DNA of 64,000 nucleotides from Scilla litardierei (lineage: Eukaryota; Streptophyta; Magnoliopsida; Asparagales; Asparagaceae). The stretch covers positions 169,081,079-169,145,078 of the forward strand of contig CM061141.1 in NCBI GenBank assembly GCA_030789695.1, given 5' to 3'. The notes under the pieces were generated by a model. That model did not search any database and had not been told where the DNA came from. It saw only the letters and a program-made list of their open reading frames with translations. Made by a program: the position numbers and the translations under genes. Shown piece after piece: positions 20,371 through 31,700 of this stretch (position 1 is the first letter of the stretch; the number at the start of each line of letters is the position of its first letter).

Positions 20371-20836
20371 TTGCCGGGGGAGTTGCCCCCAACCTTGCAG
20401 TGAGTTTGGTCGGTCGGCCGGCTGGGTGAAGCTATCCCCCAGGCTCACGGTCCGATCGACATGCCAACATGCCGGGGGAGTTGCCCCCGGCCTTACAGTC
20501 GGTTCGATCGGTCAGTCTGCTAGGGGTGCGACCCCGTGTCTTGCGACTGGCCGATGAGGTCGGCCTTATGACCGACCTGCTAGGGGAGTTGCCCCTAGCC
20601 TTACAGTCGGCTGGTTAACCGACTTGCTAGGGGAGTTGCCCCCAGCCTTACGGCTGGTCGGTGTCGTTCAGCTTGCTGGGAGGGCTACTCCCAGTCTGAC
20701 GGTGGATTGACGGACCGACCCGCTGGGGGAGTTGCCCCCAGCCTTACGATCGATCCACCCCACTGGCTGGCTAGGGGGTGCCCTCAACCTGTCGATTGGT
20801 TGGGGGGTCAACCTGCTAGGGGGTCTATCCCCTAGC
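20371..20836. repeat. Array of ~10 hairpins, 47-bp period, in the gypsy element
   Basis: Inverted repeats start near 20373, 20420, 20471, 20518, 20579, 20626, 20675, 20722, 20769 and 20815, mostly 46-51 bp apart (one step is 61). The best have 8-bp arms around AGTTG: GCCGGGGG/CCCCCGGC at 20471, GCTAGGGG/CCCCTAGC at 20579 and GCTGGGGG/CCCCCAGC at 20722. The unit at 20675 has GCTGGGAG/CTCCCAGT, and the one at 20815 has GCTAGGGG/CCCCTAGC with another loop. Arm bases change together between units, so pairing is kept while sequence drifts. Units at 20373, 20626 and 20769 pair imperfectly. The array lies between the 3' ends of pol (minus strand, ends 20981) and the antisense gene (ends 20192). Confidence 0.85.
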
Positions 20837-20980
20837 CTCGTGAGCTTCCGCTTAGGCGTTCACCCGATGAGGTCTCTATCATCCCAAGTGAGCTTCTTAT
20901 GGTTATGAAGACGAAGATGAATAGGCTCAAACTAATTTATTCGGACAGATGGAAGAAAAGAGATACATTTGCGGATGACC

Positions 20981-21913
20981 TCATTGATAATACTTGCACA
21001 GGTGCTCAATGTTCCAGGTATGGGTGAGGATCTTCCCCTCCGAATTAGCAAGCCGGTAGGTTGCGGATCCGAGGACTTCGGTGACCTTGTAGGGACCTTC
21101 CCACTTAGCTGCTAGCTTCCCTTTGCGAGTGATCTCCGGGGTGAAGGCCGCTTTTCTGAGGACCAGATCCCATTAGCGGAAGCTCCTCCCCCTAACCCGG
21201 GAATTGTAGTAGCGAGCCACCTTCTGCTTCTGGCGGATGATGGTGGCCAAGGCCTGCTCCCGTCGCTCGCCCAGAAGCTCCAAGCCGAGCTCCAAGCCCT
21301 CCGTGTTCCTTTCCTCGTCGAAGTGCTTTATGCAGAGGGATTTCTCGCCTACCTCAACAGGTACCACCGCCTCGGTTCCATAAGCGAGCATGAACGGGGT
21401 TTCGCCCGTGGCTTGCTTGTGGGTCGTTCGGTACGACCAGAGTATCCCCGGGAGTTCCTCTGGCCAACTCCCATCGGCGTCTTCCACTTTCTTGCAGAGG
21501 GGCTCTATGATGCACTTGTTGGTGGCCTCTGCCATCCCATTGGTCTGGGGGTGCCACTGAGGCGAAGAGGAGCTTGATCTTCCACTCTGCGCAGAAGTCT
21601 TTAAACCCAGCAGAGTCGAACTGCTTCCCATTTTCTGTGACGATGGCTCGGGGAATCCCAAACCTGAAGATGATGGAGTTCCATACGAAACTCGTTGCCT
21701 TCTTCCAAGTGATGGAAGCAAGGGGTTCGGCCTTGATACACTTGGTGAAGTAGTCCACCGCCACGATCAAGTATTTCCTCTGCCCTCGACCCAAAGTAAA
21801 CGGTCCGAGGATGTCGAGCCCCTATTTTGCGAAAGGTACATGACTGACAATCGGGACGAGTTCTGACGGGGGGTTGAGCCGAGCTTGGCGAACCTCTGGC
21901 ATTCCTCACACCT
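20981..21913 (-). pseudogene. Gypsy integrase core and C-terminus (broken)
   Basis: Begins after TAG at 21914-21916, which splits the zinc-binding HHCC: the two Cys fall in the CEEC stretch just past the stop. The core reads VAVDYFTK with the first catalytic Asp (near 21753), then IVTENGKQFDS, where family members have Asp-Asn-Gly; GAA at 21633-21635 makes the second catalytic residue Glu. A frame shift near 21570 separates this from the PQTNGMAEATNK segment carrying the catalytic Glu. A TAA at 21173-21175 interrupts the C-terminal domain, which then continues in frame (GKLAAKWEGPYKV type) to TGA at 20981-20983. It cannot make a working integrase. Confidence 0.85.
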
Positions 21914-22901
21914 CTAGACGTACTTCGTCGTGTCGTGGACCAAGGTTGGCCAGTAATACCCCTGTCTCAAGATTTTCTGGGCGATCGTCTTGCCCCTATG
22001 GTGATTTCCGCAGATCCCCTCGTGCACCCCCCGGAGGACGTAGTCAGCCTCCCGAGGTCTGAGGCACTTAAGGTACGGAAGGATGTCTGTCTTTGTCCAG
22101 CGTCTTTTGTAAAGTTCCCCTTCATGGATCACATACCGGAGTGCCTTTTTCTCCAGGGATCGACGTTCGTCCAAGTCCATTGGCACTTCCCCATGGGAGA
22201 GGTACCAAACAATCGGATCCATCCAAGTGGGGTCCCCGTCGATCGCCATCACCTCCTTATCCTCCGTGCTGGGGAATTGAAGGTTCTCCACGTAGATGGT
22301 GCGACCCAACTCCTTGGTCGAGGAGGAGGCCAGTTTGGATAGAGCATCTGCGCGGGCGTTCTCCGACCGTGGGAGGTGGAGGGTCTCAGCCCTCTTGAAT
22401 TTGGACAGCACGGTTTTGGCCGTGGCAATGTAGTTCTGCATTGCCTCCTCGCGCGCCTCGTAATTCCCCTGCAGCTGGTTGATGACGAGCTTCGAGTCGC
22501 TGAGGAGTCGCACGGATTCGGCTCCAAGTTCTCTGGCCAACCTCAAACCGTTTATCACGGCTTCATACTCGGCCACATTGCTGGTGGCTAGGAATTCGAA
22601 CCGAAGCGCGTACTCGATGACGCTGCCCTCGGGAGATCGAATCGCGATCTCGGCCCCACTTCCCACCCGGGTTGCCGTCTACATGGACTATCCATGTGTC
22701 CTGGTCCCCTGGGTGGCTAGTAAGAATGATGTCAGTCGAAAGGAAGGACAAGGGTTGGGTAGTTATCGTAGCCGAGCCCTCTCCCCCAGAGGGGTTCCCT
22801 CCTTCTATGGTGCATTCAGCGATGAAGTCTGCCAGGGCCTGCCCTTTATGGCCGTGTGCGGCTTGAATCGAAGGTCGAACTCGCTCAGTTCCACTCCCCA
22901 A
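21914..22901 (-). pseudogene. Second (archaeal-like) RNase H domain and integrase zinc finger of Tat pol
   Basis: The first part, KGQALADFIAECTIEGG and WIVHVDGNPGG, is in the frame 22901-22563. After a 1-base shift near 22665 the domain continues in 22666-21914. It has NVAEYEAVINGLRLA (E33), LLSDSKLVINQLQG (D57) and ENARADALSKLA (D107), counted from 22666; these match the DEDD pattern of an RVT_3-type RNase H. The HHCC finger of integrase starts with VHEGICGNHHRGKT near residue 215 before the TAG at 21914. A second RNase H of this kind is a mark of Tat elements. The Gly-rich turn after the first Asp is disrupted by the frameshift. Confidence 0.82.
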
Positions 22902-23372
22902 TTCAGCATTCTTCCCATCCGATCGAATCTTTTAATGTTTTGTTCCAGCTGGGAATCAGTAAGGACCAATATAGTGTGGGCTTAGAAGTAGGGTCAGAGT
23001 CTGCGGACCGAGAGAATGAGGGCATACACCAGCTTCTCCATAGGCGTGTACCACCCCTCCGCATCTTTCAAGACTCGACTGGTATAATACACCGGCCTCT
23101 ATACTCTGTCGTCCTCCCTGATCAGCACCGAGCTCACCCCTCTCCTGTGCAAGCTAGGTAGAGGCTCAACCCCTCTCCTGCGAATGCTCAGTAGCTATCC
23201 TCGTCCCACGGTATCGTCTTCCTTTTGTCGACCGGCTCAGCGATTGCTTTCCTCAGGGTCTTGAAGAATGGAAGGGACTTCTCCATCGATTTGGATAGAA
23301 ATCGCCCTAGAGCGACGATGCGTCCGTTCAACCTCTGCAGCTCTTTAATCGTCGTCGGCTCCCGCATGTTGA
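22902..23372 (-). pseudogene. Decayed RT thumb/connection and first RNase H of gypsy pol
   Basis: Reading the minus strand with frame changes, fragments of the usual sequence after RT can be followed: LQRLNGRIVALGRFLSKS near 23330-23270, YYTSRVLKDAEGWYTPMEK near 23080-23010 and MLNWGVELSEFDLR near 22910-22870. At least three stops or frame shifts lie between them. The catalytic residues of the first RNase H cannot be placed. Confidence 0.65.
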
Positions 23373-23972
23373 TCAGCGCCTCGATCTTGTCAGGGTTAGC
23401 CTCAATGCCATGTTGGTGATCATGAACCCCAGGAACTTACCGGATCTCACCCCGAATGTGCATTTCGTGGGATTGAGCCGGATGTTGTGCTTTCGTAACC
23501 GCTCGAAAGTTTCCCTGAGGTTGGCGATATGATCCCCTGGTTCTCTCGATTTGACCAACATGTCGTCGACGTAGACCTCCAAGTTCCTCCCTATCCGGGA
23601 GTCGAACACCTTATTGACCATTCTCTGGTAGGTGGCCCCCGCGTTCTTCAAGCCAAAAGGCATCTTCTTGTAGCAGAAGGTCCCCCGATCCGTCGTAAAG
23701 GCTGTCACCTCTTCATCCCGAGGGTCCATCTGGACTTGATTGTACCTGGAGTAGGCATCCATGAAGATGAGCATCTCATACCCCGAGGCATTGTCCACAA
23801 GGTGATCGATGCGAGGGAATGGGTAGATGTCCTTGGGGAAAGCTTTGTTGAGGTCACTGAAATCCTCACACATTCGCCACTTCCCGTTGGGCTTTTTGAC
23901 CATCACGACGTTGGACAGCCACTCCAGGTACCAGACTTCTCGGATAAAGCCGACGTCGAGAGGACATTCCAC
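23373..23972 (-). pseudogene. Gypsy reverse transcriptase palm and fingers
   Basis: 199 codons open. Motifs in order: LSNVVMVKKPNGKWRMCEDF (fingers, residues 19-38), FMDAYSRYNQV with the first catalytic Asp (D72), MPFGLKNAGATYQRMVNKVF (104-123), YVDD (134-137) and LNPTKCTFGV with GKFLGF. Copies RNA to cDNA in the parent element. The frame is lost just after GFMIT (near 23400), where the reading continues one base over. Upstream, a TAG near 24020 separates it from the protease linker. Confidence 0.9.
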
Positions 23973-24096
23973 CTCCTCGGAGGCTGCCTTCCTCTTCTCG
24001 CCACCTAGATTCCGCTTCTTCTACCTGACCGGTTTGAAATTGGGGTCGGTATTCAACCGGTGCACAATCACCCGGGGGTCAACGCCAGGCATGTCG

Positions 24097-24849
24097 TCAG
24101 GCGACCATGCGAAGACGTAGGTTGGCCTCCAGGCACTCGATCAACTTGCTTTTCAGGCCAGGGTCCAGTCCCGATCCGATGGAGACGAATCTTCCCTCGA
24201 CATTCGTGACTGGGATCTGCTCCTGCTCCTCCCCGGGAGTGGGTCTCGGTCTGCACCTCAAGTCAAGTGAGGCCATCGGATTGACAGGCCATTCAGTGGG
24301 CTTCTCGCCTGCAAGCTGGTAGCAGATCTTCAGCTTCCCTGCGTCGTCGTCGACTTGCCCGATCCCCCTCGGGGTCTGAAACCTGATCGTATGGTGGAGA
24401 GTCGAGACCACCGTGCTGATAGCGTTGAGGAGCGGGCGGCCGATGATCCCATTGTACGCCGACCCGATCTTCAGCACCATTAACTCCACTGTTAAGGTCA
24501 CCGATTTGGGTGCCCCCCCGAGCGTGACAGGGAGGCGGATCACCCTGACGATGGGTGTGGAGTGACCCGTGAAGCCCTCCACGGGCCCCGAACACGGCTC
24601 TAGGTCCTCGTCCCGCAGTCCCATCCTCTCCAAAGTCGACATGAAAAGGATGTCGCATGAGCTGCCAGTATCGACTAGCAGTCGCCGCACCATGGATGTG
24701 TCGATGACTACGGACACCACTAGTGCTTTGTCTGACCGCGGTTTCTCCCTCGCTGCACCCGCCCCGTCGACCAGGGGGTGATGGTGGATTCCCAGTCTCC
24801 ACATCATAGTCCTCCGCACGGTCGGGCCGGGGTCGTCCCAGAGCCTCAA
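24097..24849 (-). pseudogene. Gypsy aspartic protease and linker
   Basis: 250 codons open. LLVDTGSSCDILF with the catalytic triad D60-T61-G62 is a retropepsin active site; IIGRPLLNAI near residue 155 is the conserved second part of the fold. The C-terminal third (TGEEQEQIPV-type linker, then SIGSGLDPGLKSKLIECL) is the usual bridge to RT. The gag that should precede protease is not there: only about 165 bp separate this frame from the 5' LTR. Confidence 0.88.
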
Positions 24850-24992
24850 CCTGAGGCATGCGCCGAGGAGTCATGTTCCCTTCCCACCGACCATGGTAAG
24901 GACCGACGGCCGACGCCGGGGTCGCGGCCCTCCTTCTCAGCGGAGGGTGAAGTCATGTCATTGTTGGTGTGGTTGTTTTAGTGGGTGTTAGC
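24850..24992 (-). other. Remnant leader; gag deleted
   Basis: Between primer site and protease there are about 140 bp where 1.5-2 kb of leader and gag is normal in this family. No capsid or zinc-knuckle sequence is present. Confidence 0.75.
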
Positions 24993-25015
24993 TCGTTTCC
25001 ACAGATGGCGTCAGA
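24993..25015 (-). promoter_or_regulatory. Gypsy primer binding site
   Basis: On the minus strand, right after the LTR end GTAAACA, the sequence reads TCTGACGCCATCTGTGGAAA. It resembles the TGGCGCC-type primer sites of gypsy elements but is diverged, so I do not assign a tRNA. Confidence 0.6.
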
Positions 25016-25700
25016 TGTTTACGGGTGTTTTCTCACCACTGGTTCGTTGACCAACGACTGTATGATCAACATGGTCAAGGGGCGGTTGAGATCCCTTAGA
25101 CACGCCAAGCACACGTGCGCTCAGCGTGGGTCGGCGATGGAGTCAAGGTCGAGCGAGAGATTCAGGCAGAGCGTCGGCCCTCGGCTGAAACAGAGCGGAG
25201 GGGAAGCCTCGGCTCTGTGAGATGGGCTCGGCCTCGGTTGGTCGTGCGTCGAGGGGTAGCCTAGGCGCCTTGTTCGCTACTCGGTCTTCGGTCGTTGGCC
25301 ACGCTCGCTAGCAGTGGGGGTGGTCGTCTGGCGCTGAGGGGTAGCTTCGGCGCCTCTGTCAGCTTCTACCTGAACAGACGAGAACTCGTCAGGGCGGCCG
25401 GACCTTGGTTCCGGCCAAATCCCATCCGATGCCTAAGTCAGATTAAGGTCTGAAGAGTACCCGGTGGGGTAGGTACGACTCGAGAGGAGATCGATACGCT
25501 GACCCTCGGCATGAGCAGGGGAAGGGAGAGAAATGGCAGAAGATCGTAGGCTGGTCATGAGCATGTCGGGCCGTGGATGATTCGGGTCTGAGATTTCCCG
25601 TGGGTCTTTTTGAACGGGCCGTACCTTCTTCGTGGGCCTCCTGCCCTCAGGTTGGGCTCGAGCCCCTCGGTTCTGGGGCCTCTCCAAAATAGGCTTATCA
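25016..25700 (-). repeat. Gypsy 5' LTR (685 bp, deleted)
   Basis: Begins TGTTTACGGG and ends CTTATCA on the plus strand. It aligns with the left LTR but lacks the second 53-bp unit. Between 25542 and 25543 it also lacks the 252 bp found at 17284-17535 of the left LTR, including the likely TATA box. Many differences are CG to CA or TG (for example CCAACG for CCGACG near 25050), as expected from deamination of methylated CpG. Confidence 0.9.
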
Positions 25701-25705
25701 ATAGC
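25701..25705. repeat. Right target-site duplication of gypsy element (ATAGC)
   Basis: Partner of 6737-6741. The satellite resumes immediately with CTAAG, the expected next bases of the interrupted monomer. Confidence 0.92.
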
Positions 25706-28700
25706 CTAAGTTTGTCATCTCTTATTTTTCAATTGAAGATGACGATCTCCCAGTCCTAACAGACATTTTATGGATCTTTTTATTAAATGATATGATTTTC
25801 ATAGAATAATTTTGTCTTCTCTTATTTTCAGTTGAAAATGGCGATCTCACGGTTCCAACGGACATTTTTGCGGATTTTTCTGACCGCGAGACTATTTTCT
25901 ACATTTCCTGAAAGATATGATGATATGATTTTTGGCATAATTTTGTCTTTTCTTATTTTTAAGTTGAACGTAGCAATCTCCCGATTCCAACTGATATTTT
26001 TGCAGAATTTTTGAGCTCGGAGCTATTTTCTACATTTTATGTAAGAAATGGATCTTTTCATTAAATGCTATGATTTTTATAGCATAAGTTTGTCTTCTCT
26101 TATTTTTTTCTATTGAAGATCACGATCTTCTGGTTTTTGCGAATTTTTTTAGCACGGTAATATTTTTCTACATTTTCTCGAAGATATGGATCTTTTAATT
26201 AAAAGGTTTTATTTTTAATCCTAATTTTGACTTCTCTTATTTTTAAGTTGAAGATTGCGATCTCCCGGATTCATATCATTTCATCCAACAGTCATTTTTG
26301 ATGATATTCGTGAACTCTGGGCCATTTTCTAAATTTTCTGTAAGATATGAATCTTTATATTAAAAGATATGATTTTCATAGCCTAATTTTGCCTTCTCTT
26401 ATTTTTAAGTTGAAGATGGTGATCTCCCGGTTCTAACGGACTCTTTTGTGGATTTTTCTGAGCTCGTGGTTATTTTCTGCATTTTCTGATAGGTAGATCG
26501 TTTTATTAAATGATATGATTTTTTGGCCTAATTTTGACATCTCTAATTTTACAGTTAAAGATGGCGATTCCTTGTTTCAATGGACATTTTTGCAAATTTT
26601 CTCAGCTCCAGGCTAATTTCCACATTTCTTGGAAGATATGGATCGTTTTATTAAATGATATAATTTTTGGCCTAATTTTGTCTTCTCTTATTTTCATTTT
26701 GCAGATGGCGATCTCCCGGTTCCAACGGATATTATTGCGTATTTTTCTGAGCTACGTGCTATTTTCGACATTTTCTGGAAAATATGGATCTTTATTTTAA
26801 ATGATATAATTTTAAGGCCAAATTTCCAATTCACTTATTTTTCATTCGAAAATGGCAATCATGCTGGTGCCAACAGACATTTTTACGGATTTTTATGTGT
26901 TCCGAGCTATTTTCTACATTTCATTGAAGATATGGATCTTTATATTTATGATGAAGTTGGCGATCTTCCCGTTCCAATGGACATTTTGCAGATTTTTCTG
27001 AGCTCCAGAAATTTTCTACATTTTCTATAAGATATGAATCTTTATATAAAATGATTTGTTTTATACCCAAATTTTGGCTTCTCTTATTTTCCAGTCGAAG
27101 GTGGCGATCTGTCTTTTCCTGCTGACATTTTTGCGGATTTTACTTAGCTCGGAGCTATTTTCTGCATTTTTCAAAAGAAATGAATCTTTTATTAAATGAT
27201 ATGATTTTTTGCATAATTTTGTCTTCTCATTTTTCAGTAAAAGATGGCTATTCCCTGTTTCAACGGACATGTTTGCGGATTTTTCTGAGCCCGAGTCTAT
27301 TTTCTGCATTTTTGGAAGATGTGGATCTTTTTATTAAATGATATCATCTTGGCCTAATTTTGCTTCTCTTATTTTTCAGTTGAGGATGGCGATCTCCCTC
27401 TTCCAATGGACATTTTTGCGGATTTTTCTGTGCTTGAAGCTATTTTTTTACATTTTATTGAAGTTATGGATTTTTTCCACTGATTTTGTCTTGTCTTATT
27501 TTTCAATTAAAAATGGCAATCTCTAGGTTCCAACAGACATTTGCGTGGATTTTTCTAAGCTTGGTATTTTTTCGACATTTTCTGGAAGTTGTGCTTCTTT
27601 TTATTAAAGGATATGATTTTTGGGCCTAAATTTGTGTTTTCTTAATTTTTTTCAGTCGAAAATGGTGATCTCCGATTACAACGATCATTTTTGCAGTTTT
27701 TTCTTAGTCCCCGATAATTTTCTATATTTTCTGTGAGATATGATCATTATATTAATTGATATGATTTTTATAGCCTAATGTGTGTCTTCTCCTATTTTTC
27801 AGTTGAAAATGACGATCTACCAAGTCCAACAGATATTTTTGCAGATTTTTCAGAGCTCGGCGCTATTTTTATACATTTTCGATAAGTTATGGATCTTTTT
27901 ACTAAATGAAATGAATTGTTGGCCTAATTTTTCCATCTCTTATTTTTCGTTGAAGATGGCGATCTCCTGGTGCCAAAGGACATTTTAAGAGATTTTTTTG
28001 AGCTCCGGGCTATTTTCTAAATTTTCTGTAAGATATGAATCTTTATTTTAAATGATATGATTTTTAGCCTAATTTTATCTTCTCTTATTTTTAAGTTGAA
28101 TATGTCGATCTCCTGGTTCCAACTGACATTTTTGTGGATTTTTCTTAGCTCGGAACTATTTTCAAAAGTTCATTGAAAATATGGATCTTTTTATTAAATA
28201 ATATGATTTTTAGAGACTAAGTTTGACTTCTGTTATTTTTCAATTGAAGACGGCGATCTCCCAGTTCCAACGGTCATTTTTATGGATTTTTCTGAACTCG
28301 AGGCAATTTTCTAAATTTTCTGGAAGATATGGATCTTTTTATTAAATAATATTATTTTTGGCCTAATTTTATCTTCTCTTATTTTTCAGTTGAAGATGGC
28401 GATCTCCTGGTTCAAACAGACATTTTTGCTGATTTTTCTAAGCTCCGAGTTATTTTCTATATTTTCTATATAATATAAACCTTTGTATTAAATGATATGA
28501 TTTTTATAACCTAATTTTGTCTTCTCTTATTTTTTTAAGATGAAAAAGGCGATCTCCCGATTCCAACGGACATTTTTATGGATTTTTTTGAGATCGATGT
28601 TATTTTTCTACATTTTAATGAAGTTATGGATCTTTTATTAAATGGTATGATTTTTGGCATAATTTTTTCTTCTCTTATTTTTTAAGTTGAAGGTGGCGGT

Positions 28701-31700
28701 CTCTCGATTCTGACGTATATTTTTGCAGATTATTCTGACCTTGGGGCTATTTCTAAATTTTTCTGGAAGATAAGTATCTTTTTCTTAAATTAGAATTTTG
28801 GCTTATGTTTGTTTTCTCTTATGTTTCAATTGAAGATGGCGATCTCCCGAATCGAACGAACATTTTTGCAATTTTTTCTAAGCTCTGTGCTATTTTCTAT
28901 ATTTTATGGAAGATATGTATCTTTATATTAAATAATATGTTTTTATACTCTACGTTAGTCTTCTCTTATTTTTAGTTGAAGATGTCGATCAACCGGTTCA
29001 AACGAACTTCTTTGCTGCTTTTTCTTAGCTTGGGGCCATTTTCTACATTTTCAGGAAGATATGGACCTTTTTATTAAATGTTATGATTTTTGGTTTAATT
29101 TTGTTTTCTCTTTTTCAATAAAAGATGGCGATCTCCCGGTTCCAACAGACATTTGAGCGGATTTTTCTGAGCTACGGGCTGTTTTCTATATTTTTTGTAA
29201 GATATGCATCGTTTTATTAAAGGATACGATTTTTATAGCCGAATTTTGTCTTCTTGTTTTGAGTTGAAGTTGGCCATCTTTCGGTTCAAATGGAAAGTAT
29301 TGTAAATTTTTCTGAGCTCGTGGCTATTTTTCTACATTTTATGGAAGAAATGAATCATTTTATTAAATGTTATGATTTTGGACATAATTTTGCAATCTCT
29401 TATTTTTAGCTGATGATGGTGATCTCTCAGTTCCAACGGACATTTTTGCAGATTTTTTGACCTCGAGGCTAGTTTCTACATTTTCTAGAAGATATGAATC
29501 TTTTAATTAAATCATTTGATTTTTAGGCCTAATTTTGTCTTCTCTAATATTTTTAGATGAAGATGGTGATCTCCCGGCTCCAACGAACATTTTTTCGGAT
29601 TTTTCTGAGCTCCAGGCTATTTTCTACATTTTCTGCATGATATGAATCTTTATATTAAATGTTATGATTTTTATAGCATAATTTTGTCTTCTCTTATTTT
29701 TCAGTGGAAGATGGCAATCTCCCTATTCCAACGGACATTTTTGCGGATTTTTCTGAGCTCGGGTCGTTTTTTAATATTTTCTAGAAGATATGGATCTTTT
29801 TATTAAATGATATCAATTTTGGCATAATTTTGTCTTCTCTTATTTTTCAGTTGAAGATGGCGATCTCCCTGTTCCAACAGAATTTTTGCGGATTTTTCTG
29901 TGCTCGATGCTATTTTCTACATTTTATTGAAGATAAGGATTTTTTTATTAAATGATATGATTTTTCGCCTAATTTCGTTTTCTTTTATTTTTCAGTTGAA
30001 AATGTCGATCTCCCGATTCCAACGGAAATTTGTGCATATTTTGCGGAGCTATGTATTATTTTTCGAGATTTTCTGGAAGTTATGGTTCTTTTTATTAAAT
30101 GATATGATTTATTGGCCTAATTTTGTCTTCTCTTATTTTTTTCAGAGGAAAATGACGATCTCTCGGTTCCAACGAATATTTTTGCAGATTTTTCTGAGCT
30201 ACCAGCAATTCTCTACATTTTCTTTAAGATATGAATCTTTATATTAATTGATATGCTTTTAATAGTCTAATTTTTGTCTTTTATTATTCTTCAGTTGAAA
30301 ATGCACAATGTCACAGGTCCAACGGACATTTTTGTTGATTTTTTTGAGCTCGGTGCTATTTTTATACAATTTCGGGAAGTTATGGATCTTTTTATTAAAT
30401 GATATGATTTTTTGGCCTAATTCGGTCGTCTTTTACTTTTAGTTGAAGACGGAGATCTCCCAGTTCCAATAGATATTTTAAGGGATTTTTCTGAGCTCTG
30501 GCTATTTTCTAAATTTTCTATGAGACATGAATCTTTTATTAAATGATATTATTTTTAGCCTAATTTTGTCTTCTTTTATTTTTCAGTTGAAGATGTCGAT
30601 CCCCCGGTTCCAACGGACATTTTTATAGATTTTTCTCAGCTAGGAACTATTTTCAAAAGTTCATTGAAGTATGGATCTTTTATTAAATAATATGATTTTG
30701 TAGACTAAGTTTGTCTTCTCTTATTTTTCAGTTGAGATGGCGGTCTCCTGGTTCCAACAGACATTTTACACATTTTTCAGACCTTTGGGATATTTTCTAA
30801 ACTTTCTAGAAGATATAGATTTTTAAAGTAAATAATATGATTTTTGGCCTAATTTTGTCTTCTCTTATTTTTCAGTAGAAGATGGCGATCTCCCGGTTCC
30901 AACGGACATATTTGCGGATTTTTCTGAGCATTGTGATATTTTTACATTTTCTATATGATATGAATTTTTATATTAAATGATATGATTTTTATAACCTAAT
31001 TTGTCTTCTCTTCTTTTTTAAGTTGAAGATGGCGATGTTTTGATTCCAACGGACATTTTTGCGGATTTTTCTGAGATCGGTGCTATTTTTCTACATTTTC
31101 AGGTGATGGATTTTTAAGTAAAGGATATGATTTTTCGCCAAATTTTGTCTTCTCTTATTTTTTAAGTTGAAGATGGCTATCTCTTGGTTCTAACCGACAT
31201 TTTTGCCGATTATTCTGACCCCGGGGCTATTTTCTAAATTTTCTGGAAGATATGTATCTTTTTACTAAATTATATGATTTTTGGCATAAGTTTTTCTTCT
31301 CTTACTTTTCAATTGAAGATGGCGATCTCCTGGTTCCAATGGAAATTTTTACCGATTTTTATGAGCTCGGTACTATTTTCTACATTTCTTTTGGAAGATA
31401 TGGATCTTATATTAAATGATATGATTTTTATAGCCTAATTTTCTCTTCTCTTATTTTTCAGTTGAAAACGGTGATCTCCCGGTTCCAACATACATTTTTG
31501 GGGATTTTTCTGAGCTCGGTGCTTTTTTCTACATTTTCAAAAAGTTATGTATCTTTTTATTAAATAATATGATTTTAATCCTAATTTTGTCTTCTCTAAT
31601 TTTCAGTATAAGATGGCGATCTACCAATTCTAACGAACATTTTGCGGATTTATCTGACATCGCGGATATTTTCTAATTTTTTTGAAAGATATTGATCTTA

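Larger units (their letters stand above)
6742..25700 (-). mobile_element. Degenerate Ty3/gypsy retrotransposon, Tat type, containing a nested copia element
   Basis: The element begins TGTTTACGGG and ends CTTATCA on the plus strand and is flanked by ATAGC on both sides. Pol domains lie on the minus strand in the order protease, RT, RNase H, second RNase H-like domain, integrase, so the right LTR (25016-25700) is the 5' LTR and the left LTR (6742-17693, interrupted) is the 3' LTR. The second RNase H-like domain and an antisense gene between pol and the 3' LTR are known marks of the Tat branch. Without the copia insertion the element is about 9.0 kb. Gag is absent and pol is broken, so it is not autonomous. 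It is far more GC-rich than the satellite around it. Confidence 0.9.

Noticed and set aside
20371..20836. CRISPR-like array
   Set aside because: Regular spacing, but the repeats are imperfect and diverged, the spacers are also related to each other, and the host is a plant retrotransposon.
24293..24874. 193-codon minus-strand frame beside protease
   Set aside because: It is the neighbouring frame of the protease region. The DTGSS-bearing frame 24849-24097 explains the sequence; only its first residues might be real leader.
29900..30247. Longest plus-strand frame in the satellite (115 codons, hydrophobic)
   Set aside because: It arises because adjacent monomers of 147 bp keep one frame. Neighbouring monomers break it at once, and the peptide has no family resemblance.
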